Source of the DNA: an uncultured Nitrospira sp.
GTDB lineage: Bacteria > Nitrospirota > Nitrospiria > Nitrospirales > UBA8639
Length of the DNA: 5,458 nucleotides
Assembly (NCBI GenBank): GCA_902500695.1
Contig: CABVRQ010000135.1
Span: forward strand, 1 to 5,458
Direction of reading: 5' to 3'
Shown: piece by piece, positions 1-5,458 of the stretch
Layout of the letters: each line of letters begins with the position of its first letter
Position numbering within the stretch: position 1 is the first letter of the stretch
Notes under the pieces: generated by a model
What the model saw: only the letters and a program-made list of their open reading frames with translations
Database searches by the model: none
Told to the model about the DNA's origin: nothing
Program-made: the position numbers and the translations under genes

Positions 1-2248
1 CCGTCATTTCGGTGAGTTTGGCCGCGACGCCCGCCACCGTATCCAAATCGTTCCGCGTGTCATACAACGGGCGAATACCGCCCTTCCATACCTGCATCCA
101 AGGGTTAGAAACGGTGGCGGTCATTTCCGGATAGGTAAACTCCATCCACCCGTTTACCGAGAATGACAGATCAGCATGATTCACATCGGAAGTCATTTCA
201 ATGTCCTGAGTCACAATCGCTTCAATGTGGGGATCCACATTCTTGACCATGTCATAATGATGCTTTGAATTATTGAGAATATTGACATTGGCGACCCATC
301 GGAGCTTGCTCGGCGTCGGCATATGCGTTTTGCCCGTAAACACCCGTCGACCGTATTTCGGTGTATTCACAATCAACGCCGTATCGCCGTGGTTCCAGTA
401 TGTCGTCTCTTCGCCGTAATAGTACGGACGGTAATTAATCTCTTTCCCATGGGCATTCGGGTCCGTCGTGATCTTGAACGGATTTTCCCCGGTGTGTATG
501 CCAATACCCTCCCCTGACCATGGCGTGGCCGCCCACACACCAACTTTATAGTTTCCTGACCACGTATGACATCCGGTTCCGAATTTTCCCATGTTTCCGG
601 TCAGTATCATCACCATTGCGGCCGCACGTCCCATCGACGTCATATGAAAATAGTGACAGACGCCTTCTCCATTATGAATGGCGGCAGGCTTGATGGTCCC
701 GTTATCCCGGGCCCATCGCACAATAAGGTCTTTCGGACATCGATTGATTTGATGGACGGTATCCAGATCGTAATCCTGAAGATGAACCTGGTACATCTGG
801 AAAAGGGGCATGACATCTGCTTCCCTCCCACTCAGCAATTTCACCCTGAACGTTCCCGTTAACGCCGGATCAAGCCCGCTGTTTTTAAAATGCCAACCCA
901 CCAGTTCACGATGAAGAGGGACCGCTTTCTCCTGGTTGAGGTCCCACACCATACACCCCCCAAGGCGAGAGATCTGCGCAGGCGACAGCCCTTGCACTTT
1001 ACCGGAGTAAGATTTAGAAAAATCCGGGAACGTAAAATCTTTAATGACGTCCCGCGGATCCAAATATTGCAAGGTATCCGTGCGAATTAACAAGGGGAGA
1101 TCCGTACTGGATCGAATGAAATCGCTGTCCTGAAGCCCTTCGTCTAAAATCATTTTGCAAGCCCCAAGAAATAACGCCCCATCGGTCTCGGGGCGGACCG
1201 GCATCCAATAATCAGCTCGTTGTGCTGTCGGATTGTATTCCGGGGTAATGACCACCACTCGGGCGCCCCGTTCAATGGATTCAAGTTTCCAGTGGGCTTC
1301 CGGCATCTTGTTTTCGACGAAGTTTTTACCCCAGCTCGTGTTCATCTTGGTAAACCGCATGTCAGAAAGATCGCAATCGATGGCTTGCGCTCCTGACCAA
1401 AAAGGCTGAGAAGGATCCTGATCACCGTGCCAGGTTAAATTATTAAAATACCGGCCCCCCTGGGCACTGTCCGGTCCGACTTTTCTCACCCAACTATCCA
1501 ACAAGGCTCCACAGCCTCCGTTCATCCGGGTAATGCCCATTTTGCCTATGACACCTAGTACGGGCATTCCGGCTCTGAATTTCATGGCCCGAACGCCCGA
1601 GCCCTTCATCATCTCGATCATTTCCGGAGGATACCCTTGCTCCCGTAATCTCCTCGCCCCGGCCTCGCCGCTATACCGGTTGGCGATGATGATCATGGCC
1701 TTCGCCAAATAGGTAAATGCCGTATCCCAGGATACCCGCAACATATCATCCAAATAGCGGGCATTGAATTTATATTTCGTCATGACCGTTGGCGTTAACT
1801 CCGGACTTCCGTCATCCATCCAGGCTTTCCAGCCACGCCGCATCAACGGTCCCTTCAACCGATACGGGCCATAGACCCGACGATGATAGGTAAACCCCTT
1901 CAGACACATCCGCGGGTTATGGGCAAAGGTTCCCCGATTGCCATAGAGGTCCTCATACGTCTGATGATCGTAGTTTTGCTCCACGCGCATCACCACCCCG
2001 TTCCGGACAAACGCCCGGATACGACAAGCATGGGTGTCATTCGGGGAACAACACCAGGTAAACGAACTGTCATACCGATATTGATCGTGATACACCCGTT
2101 CCCAGGAACGATCCGGATATTCGCCCAATGGGTTACCCACTTCGACAACAGGCTGCAACGCCGTCAACGCCAGCGCTTTATCCGCCAACGCCACAGCAGC
2201 TACGGTGCCTGCAGTAATTTTCAAAAATTGCCTTTTTGTAACAAACAT
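1..2248 (-). CDS. nxrA: Nitrite oxidoreductase catalytic (alpha) subunit NxrA, C-terminus cut by the window edge
   Basis: This is the Mo-bis-MGD catalytic subunit of nitrite oxidoreductase, which oxidises nitrite to nitrate and passes electrons through an N-terminal [4Fe-4S] cluster to the NxrB iron-sulfur subunit. The visible 749 residues are open throughout, and known Nitrospira NxrA proteins are about 1,150 residues, so roughly the last third lies outside. Residues 1-30 form an export signal with a Tat-like motif TKRQFLK (4-10), a hydrophobic stretch (11-22) and a possible ADKALA cleavage region, which fits the periplasmic NXR type. The cluster region has C66, C67, D71, H73 and C75 (CCSPNDTHAC), followed by VRNG (81-84) and C115 in NPRMCLKG, matching the NarG layout. 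D251 in GALLDSW is the candidate Asp ligand to molybdenum, by position relative to NarG. The MopB fold continues to the edge (PEYNPTAQRADYW; GEGVCHYFHM near 528-537). The ATG at 2248 has GGAGGAG (2255-2261) six bases upstream. It lies 43 bases after the small membrane gene, probably in the same operon. The family assignment is firm. The species is not determinable from this window. Confidence 0.95.
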   Translation of the reverse strand, partial: MFVTKRQFLKITAGTVAAVALADKALALTALQPVVEVGNPLGEYPDRSWERVYHDQYRYDSSFTWCCSPNDTHACRIRAFVRNGVVMRVEQNYDHQTYEDLYGNRGTFAHNPRMCLKGFTYHRRVYGPYRLKGPLMRRGWKAWMDDGSPELTPTVMTKYKFNARYLDDMLRVSWDTAFTYLAKAMIIIANRYSGEAGARRLREQGYPPEMIEMMKGSGVRAMKFRAGMPVLGVIGKMGITRMNGGCGALLDSWVRKVGPDSAQGGRYFNNLTWHGDQDPSQPFWSGAQAIDCDLSDMRFTKMNTSWGKNFVENKMPEAHWKLESIERGARVVVITPEYNPTAQRADYWMPVRPETDGALFLGACKMILDEGLQDSDFIRSSTDLPLLIRTDTLQYLDPRDVIKDFTFPDFSKSYSGKVQGLSPAQISRLGGCMVWDLNQEKAVPLHRELVGWHFKNSGLDPALTGTFRVKLLSGREADVMPLFQMYQVHLQDYDLDTVHQINRCPKDLIVRWARDNGTIKPAAIHNGEGVCHYFHMTSMGRAAAMVMILTGNMGKFGTGCHTWSGNYKVGVWAATPWSGEGIGIHTGENPFKITTDPNAHGKEINYRPYYYGEETTYWNHGDTALIVNTPKYGRRVFTGKTHMPTPSKLRWVANVNILNNSKHHYDMVKNVDPHIEAIVTQDIEMTSDVNHADLSFSVNGWMEFTYPEMTATVSNPWMQVWKGGIRPLYDTRNDLDTVAGVAAKLTEMT

Positions 2249-2254
2249 GAAACG

Positions 2255-2261
2255 CTCCTCC
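2255..2261 (-). promoter_or_regulatory. nxrA: Ribosome-binding site of nxrA
   Basis: GGAGGAG on the minus strand, six bases before the ATG at 2248, is close to the ideal anti-16S match. It fixes the start directly ahead of the Tat-like signal and fits a highly translated gene. Confidence 0.8.
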
Positions 2262-2291
2262 AAATTAAGGTTTACATTCCTCACAGCCCAA

Positions 2292-2489
2292 TTAGTTCGG
2301 ATACCCCTCCTTTCTTTGAGACTGCCTTAATCGATGCCGTTCCCAGACATTCAATTCAGCAGGTATCGCCATCGCGCTTTTCGGTGGCTCAACCATAAGA
2401 TTCGCCCAGCCTAAGATGAGGACTCCCACGAAACTGACTATTCCGAAGATCATTTCAATCAGAGGATTGGCAACCCAAAACTCCATCAT
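2292..2489 (-). CDS. Small single-span membrane protein between the bd-like gene and nxrA
   Basis: This 65-residue protein has no function that I recognise. Residues 1-9 (MMEFWVANP) are short and probably on one side of the membrane. Residues about 10-33 form one hydrophobic segment (LIEMIFGIVSFVGVLILGW and on to LMV). Residues 34-65 are polar, with PPK, then an Arg/Lys-rich tail (WERHRLRQSQRK). The positive tail suggests an N-out, C-in orientation by the positive-inside rule. AAGGAG (2496-2501) sits six bases before the first of two adjacent ATG codons, so translation from 2489 is well supported. It begins 141 bases after the bd-like gene and ends 43 bases before nxrA, in the same direction. 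By size and position it could be a CydX-like small accessory subunit of the bd-like protein or a membrane anchor for NXR, but it does not share the CydX sequence that I know. Being real is likely. The role is inference. Confidence 0.8.
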   Translation of the reverse strand: MMEFWVANPLIEMIFGIVSFVGVLILGWANLMVEPPKSAMAIPAELNVWERHRLRQSQRKEGYPN

Positions 2490-2630
2490 CTCGCTCTCCT
2501 TTTTTCATCCACACCCACATGCACTCCACCCTGAATGTGTAGACGCTCCTAGCAGCTCCCTGTCTTAGTGCTGACACCATGCATCCATGATTCGCTCACC
2601 ACGCGATCGATATTTTCCCGATGAAACACT
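2490..2630 (-). other. Spacer between the bd-like gene and the small membrane gene
   Basis: These 141 bases hold no ORF of note. The only hairpin I find after the stop is a weak 4-bp stem (TCGC/GCGA on the minus strand, near 2592-2606) without a following T-run, so I see no intrinsic terminator. This supports read-through from the bd-like gene into the downstream genes. The end of the spacer carries AAGGAG for the small gene. An internal promoter cannot be excluded. Confidence 0.5.
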
Positions 2631-4613
2631 TCAGGAACGACCGGCCGGCTGAGGTGTAAAATCCTTCACAGTCGGAGACTCTGGAACCCTGGACGTCTCC
2701 GGCACAGTCGATTTTTTCCCGGCAAAAGCCGCCAGCCAGAACACAAAGAGAATGGTCGACCAGAACAGCAGAACATTGAAGGAGATCATATTCGCGGCAA
2801 ACCCGATGGTATGGGTATAAGCCCATGGCGAGTTATCCCGCATGACCTCGTTCACATGCCAGAAGAGGCGGACCGATGAACGGATGTATCCCATCAAGGC
2901 CATCATCCAGGTAAATTCCGTGGCCAGGGCGATCAGCGCATATTGCGACCGCGCCGGCATTTTTCCCCATTGAATGGGCCCGGCGACTCTGGCCCCCTTG
3001 AGCATGGCCAGGTTCATCGGCATCATTAACAGGAGGCACGACATCGTGGTGGCCACCTGGGGAACCGACAGTCCAATCCGCACGTTTGCGGGGATATAAT
3101 ATCCATAGACTGCCAGCCAGATAATATTGAGACTTCCCGTCACGATAAAACAGGTCATGAAAATATTGCCTAATTTTTTCCATGACACGGCGGGAATTAA
3201 ATTGCCTCGCTGATACCAAATGAAACTCACAATCGTCACAATGATGAGCATATTGATCCCGCCATTTTTGGCGGACATGACCCCATAGTTTCCCAGGACG
3301 GGATGCTGTTGGCCTCCCATCGCTTTCAACTCAGCCGGGCTCATGACAATGGTATGAGGAGTGATAAAGACCAATAACCCCACGACCGCGACAAACACGA
3401 GGTATTTAATATATCGTTGAAATCGTTCCGCGCCCGGCATCCGCCCGAAGCATTGCCACAAGTAATAACTCGTCGTCATGAAGAGCGCGCCGATCATTGT
3501 CGCCTGAATAATGAATAACCAGGCGAGAAGACCGCCCATCAACGTAATCCCCATTTGCTGGCGATAGGCATAGACTTCCCGCATGAGCCAATAACCCGCA
3601 AACGGCAAGGGAATGAGGAAGATGACCGCGATAAACATCGCGACATATCCCATCCAGTCATAATGAGCCCGCTCTTCATCCGATTTCGCCGACAAAAACC
3701 GATAGGCCGCGTAGGCGGCAACGACGCTACCGCCGAATGCCATATTGCCTAAAATTCGGTGAACATTCAGTGGATTCCACAAAGCACTATGAATCGCATG
3801 CCAAATATTTCCGAGATACCGTCCTTCCTCATCCACCCCTGCCGGCGACATCATGAAGGCGATCCACGAATTCGCCAAAAACATCAGCACGGTTCCAATG
3901 ACATTCAAGACCACCGCGATGCTCAGATGTACCCATTTCAGGACCCCCTCCCTCATCCTGTCCCATCCATAGTAGTAGATGTACAGAGTTCCGCTTTCTG
4001 CCACGAAAAGCAGAGCATAGATGTGCATGACGGGACGGAAGATCCCTGAGAGATAACTGAAAAATGTTGGATAGAGTGTGAGAAAGGTAAAGAGAAGAAT
4101 GCCACCAAGGATGGCAGTGAGCGAATACGCCGTCAGACTGATTCGGATAAAATCATAGGCCAGTTGGTCGTACTTCTTCGCCATGGCCTTGTCTTTGGTC
4201 ACCATGCCAATGAACTCGATCACCATGCAGAAAATGGGAACCGCCAAGACAAAACTCCCGTAATACAAATGTTGCTGGTTCGCAACCCAAATCAGCACTC
4301 GACTTTCAAAATTGCCATAGCGGGGATAATCATGCGTGTTGTTCGCCGTGAGTGGAGCCGTTTCACTCGACACCACGCCCTCTGTCTTGTAATAAATATC
4401 CCGTCCCATTTCGGCCGGAGCTTCCTCACCCTCGACAACCTCCTGCGCAGGCTGGGGACCTTGCCCTCCCGCTCCCGAGGCAATGGCTTCACCATTTCCA
4501 AATAGAATCGGCATCGCAATGCCGATGGGAAGCAGTAACATTCCCGCAATCAGGCTGATCAGAATAATTGCGGAATTTTTTTTAAGTTTCATTCCCTTAT
4601 GCATTCCATTCAT
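2631..4613 (-). CDS. Cytochrome bd-like oxidase subunit I (CydA-related) of the Nitrospira type, 660 residues
   Basis: This is an integral membrane protein of the cytochrome bd subunit I superfamily, probably a terminal oxidase or electron-transfer partner. A signal anchor spans 14-38, a polar Gly/Pro/Glu-rich loop runs to about 105, then about 13 more membrane segments follow (113-138, 155-180, 192-216, 226-256, 284-307, 320-342, 355-385, 401-419, 451-467, 481-507, 517-538, 555-578, 602-632). E. coli CydA has nine. Aligned by eye, SR (104-105), H115 and E133 match S8-R9, H19 and the TM1 Glu of CydA without gaps. E206 and GWDR (216-219) match E107 and its GWDR, and M354 may match the heme ligand M393. 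The long quinol-binding Q-loop is missing. No CydB gene is adjacent. The ATG at 4613 is preferred: GAGGGGGAGAG (4616-4626) lies just upstream, while the internal ATGs at 4604 and 4592 lack proper spacing. Putative cytochrome bd-like oxidases of this general kind are known from Nitrospira genomes. The fold relationship is strong. True oxidase activity and the electron donor (quinol or cytochrome c) are not shown. Confidence 0.85.
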   Translation of the reverse strand: MNGMHKGMKLKKNSAIILISLIAGMLLLPIGIAMPILFGNGEAIASGAGGQGPQPAQEVVEGEEAPAEMGRDIYYKTEGVVSSETAPLTANNTHDYPRYGNFESRVLIWVANQQHLYYGSFVLAVPIFCMVIEFIGMVTKDKAMAKKYDQLAYDFIRISLTAYSLTAILGGILLFTFLTLYPTFFSYLSGIFRPVMHIYALLFVAESGTLYIYYYGWDRMREGVLKWVHLSIAVVLNVIGTVLMFLANSWIAFMMSPAGVDEEGRYLGNIWHAIHSALWNPLNVHRILGNMAFGGSVVAAYAAYRFLSAKSDEERAHYDWMGYVAMFIAVIFLIPLPFAGYWLMREVYAYRQQMGITLMGGLLAWLFIIQATMIGALFMTTSYYLWQCFGRMPGAERFQRYIKYLVFVAVVGLLVFITPHTIVMSPAELKAMGGQQHPVLGNYGVMSAKNGGINMLIIVTIVSFIWYQRGNLIPAVSWKKLGNIFMTCFIVTGSLNIIWLAVYGYYIPANVRIGLSVPQVATTMSCLLLMMPMNLAMLKGARVAGPIQWGKMPARSQYALIALATEFTWMMALMGYIRSSVRLFWHVNEVMRDNSPWAYTHTIGFAANMISFNVLLFWSTILFVFWLAAFAGKKSTVPETSRVPESPTVKDFTPQPAGRS

Positions 4614-4615
4614 TT

Positions 4616-4626
4616 CTCTCCCCCTC
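4616..4626 (-). promoter_or_regulatory. Ribosome-binding site of the bd-like gene
   Basis: On the minus strand this reads GAGGGGGAGAG, ending two bases before the ATG at 4613, with the GGGGGAG core about four bases away. It decides the start: the ATG at 4604 has no Shine-Dalgarno sequence, and the AAGGGA before the ATG at 4592 abuts the codon directly. The choice changes only the first seven residues. Confidence 0.65.
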
Positions 4627-4760
4627 AGATCATTGAGTTCATCGGACAGGCAAACAATTTTTCCCGTGGAGAAATTTATGTATCAAGCTTTTCTGACGTT
4701 GCTGCATTCTTGGCTCTACCAATTTCATTCATGCCTTTCCTGTATGTTATTGAACGGTCT

Positions 4761-4773
4761 GCATGGGCCATGC
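4761..4773. promoter_or_regulatory. Near-perfect dyad GCATGG-G-CCATGC, possible operator
   Basis: Two 6-bp inverted arms flank one central base. The dyad sits where the weak promoter candidate would place the transcription start, which is a common operator position. No regulator family is recognisable from the sequence alone, and chance is possible for a site this short. Confidence 0.25.
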
Positions 4774-4775
4774 CC

Positions 4776-4804
4776 AATAAAGATAATTCGATGGCCTCAG
4801 ACAA
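4776..4804 (-). promoter_or_regulatory. Weak candidate sigma-70-type promoter for the cluster
   Basis: On the minus strand, TTGTCT (4804-4799) and TTTATT (4781-4776) are separated by 17 bases, each matching four of six consensus positions. Transcription would start near 4769, leaving a leader of about 155 bases before the bd-like gene. The match is weak, and Nitrospira promoters are poorly characterised, so this is only a candidate. Confidence 0.2.
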
Positions 4805-4812
4805 TCCCTTGT

Positions 4813-4824
4813 AAACTATAGTTT
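4813..4824. promoter_or_regulatory. Perfect 12-bp palindrome AAACTATAGTTT, possible operator
   Basis: This uninterrupted AT-rich palindrome lies about 190 bases upstream of the bd-like start codon and about 10 bases upstream of the promoter candidate. Perfect 12-bp palindromes are uncommon by chance in a region of this size. It has the form of a dimeric-regulator site, but the protein cannot be named. Confidence 0.3.
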
Positions 4825-5257
4825 CACCGGTTTTTTATGGGGGAGACCCTCCTCAGGCGAATCCTTCACCCACGAAAGAGCGTGGTGGGTGGTGGTGGTC
4901 GCCCACCGCTATGCGTGGTCGAAGTCAGTAAAATACGGGACACTACAAAAGGGGGAAACAGAGGAGGAGGACGAAAAAGGATAAGACACCCGCAAACCTG
5001 ATGACTCTCCAGATTGCCGGGATTTCTCAAGCCCGGGATTCAGTTCGGAGAATAAAGTTGGGAAGGACTACTAAACGGCAGGACCAAAAGTTGACGAAAC
5101 AAGGTGAATCGCATCGTGCAAATATGCCCTCCCCCCAAAGCCCACTCAAGCAACTCATGAGGAGAATGGACACCGGCAAGGGGTACCTGAGTGGAAAGAC
5201 CATAGCTTCGAAAAGGCGGTGACAACTTTACGAGTGATATCATTACCATGGGTTTGA

Positions 5258-5281
5258 TTGTCCCCCGTGTGATCGGGACAA
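5258..5281. repeat. Inverted repeat TTGTCCC / GGGACAA with 10-base loop
   Basis: Seven-base arms (5258-5264 and 5275-5281) could form a stem-loop on either strand. No T-run follows on either strand, so a standard intrinsic terminator is not supported. It may be a protein site or part of a small structured RNA. Confidence 0.35.
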
Positions 5282-5311
5282 ATGGACACACACCACGCAC
5301 CGGCTTTGGCG

Positions 5312-5331
5312 GCATTCAATGCTTACGTAAG
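5312..5331. repeat. Two abutting palindromes, GCATT-C-AATGC and CTTACGTAAG
   Basis: An 11-base dyad (5312-5322) overlaps by one base a perfect 10-base palindrome (5322-5331), which is followed by a short A-run. The tandem arrangement resembles a composite regulator site. No gene is close enough on the visible side to assign it to. Confidence 0.3.
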
Positions 5332-5458
5332 AAAAAAACACAAAGACACATTCACCAGGATGCCTTCGGCCGTCAACCGCTTTGTCGCTCTAAGACCGGA
5401 AGGTGTCAAAGGATACTTCACAAGACATTGCTATGAATTTTCTCTAATGCATTGCCTT

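Larger units (their letters stand above)
4614..5458. other. Gene-free region upstream of the nxr cluster
   Basis: I see no convincing coding region here. The open frames present are short (62-112 residues), lack recognisable motifs, have poor start contexts, and overlap one another on both strands. The left part must contain the leader and promoter of the minus-strand cluster. The rest holds short dyads, a polypurine tract (about 4947-4983) and a GGT-rich run (4884-4899). No tRNA, rRNA or insertion-sequence end is recognisable. The region could be a large regulatory zone, contain an unrecognised small RNA, or be the decayed remains of a gene. The neighbour to the right is not visible. Confidence 0.6.

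Noticed and set aside
566..862. Open frames on both strands within the nxrA region
   Set aside because: They overlap the continuous NxrA reading frame, whose residues match the family throughout.
1883..2398. Plus-strand open frame of 171 residues
   Set aside because: It lies opposite the nxrA start and the small membrane gene, has no motif, and is explained as an antisense shadow of real coding sequence.
4483..4821. Plus-strand frame of 112 residues with hydrophobic stretches
   Set aside because: It begins inside the antisense of the bd-like signal anchor, which explains its hydrophobicity. The rest has no motif and no ribosome-binding site.
4843..4855. GGGAG-ACC-CTCC hairpin as a terminator
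   Set aside because: A short stem on both strands. On the plus strand no T-run follows, and on the minus strand an A-run follows, so it does not fit an intrinsic terminator.
4884..4907. GGT repeats as a CRISPR or tandem-repeat array
   Set aside because: Only a few GGT units occur with no spacer-repeat structure. At most this is a small hairpin or a weak two-tier G-quadruplex.
5001..5222. Plus-strand frame of 73 basic residues after a GGAGGAGG tract
   Set aside because: The purine tract ends nearly 30 bases before the ATG, the sequence is motif-free, and an opposite-strand frame covers much of the same DNA. It is probably not a gene, though not excluded.
5040..5315. Minus-strand frame of 91 residues
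   Set aside because: There is no Shine-Dalgarno sequence, no recognisable domain, and it crosses the TTGTCCC hairpin. Composition looks non-coding.

Overview
The window appears to come from a nitrite-oxidising bacterium of the Nitrospira type (phylum Nitrospirota). The main evidence is the leftward partial gene at the left edge. Its 749 visible residues read as the periplasmic-type catalytic subunit of nitrite oxidoreductase, NxrA, of the Nitrospira/anammox/Nitrospina group in the type II DMSO reductase family. Base composition is mixed, close to half GC by eye. That is lower than I would expect for the GC-rich freshwater Nitrospira and would suit a marine-type lineage, but this is only an inference.

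Layout, all genes on the minus strand and read right to left. (1) 4614-5458: about 845 bases with no convincing gene. It holds the leader of the gene cluster, a weak candidate promoter, several short palindromes, a polypurine tract and a few hairpins. (2) 2631-4613: a 660-residue membrane protein related to CydA, the heme-bearing subunit of cytochrome bd oxidase. It has a non-canonical extended N-terminus, lacks the long quinol-binding Q-loop, and has about 14 predicted membrane segments. (3) 2292-2489: a 65-residue protein with a single membrane segment and a strong ribosome-binding site. (4) 1-2248: nxrA, running off the left edge with roughly the last third of the protein missing. In known Nitrospira genomes nxrB follows nxrA, so it would be expected just outside the window.

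The three genes share orientation, each has a good Shine-Dalgarno sequence, the gaps are 141 and 43 bases, and I see no terminator in either gap. They therefore look like one transcription unit: bd-like membrane protein, small membrane protein, NxrA. If so, the enzyme that takes electrons from nitrite on the outer face of the cytoplasmic membrane is co-expressed with a heme-type membrane protein that could pass those electrons to oxygen, or act as a membrane partner of NXR. This physical coupling, together with the changed active-site residues of the bd-like protein and the unassigned small protein beside it, is the most interesting content of the window.
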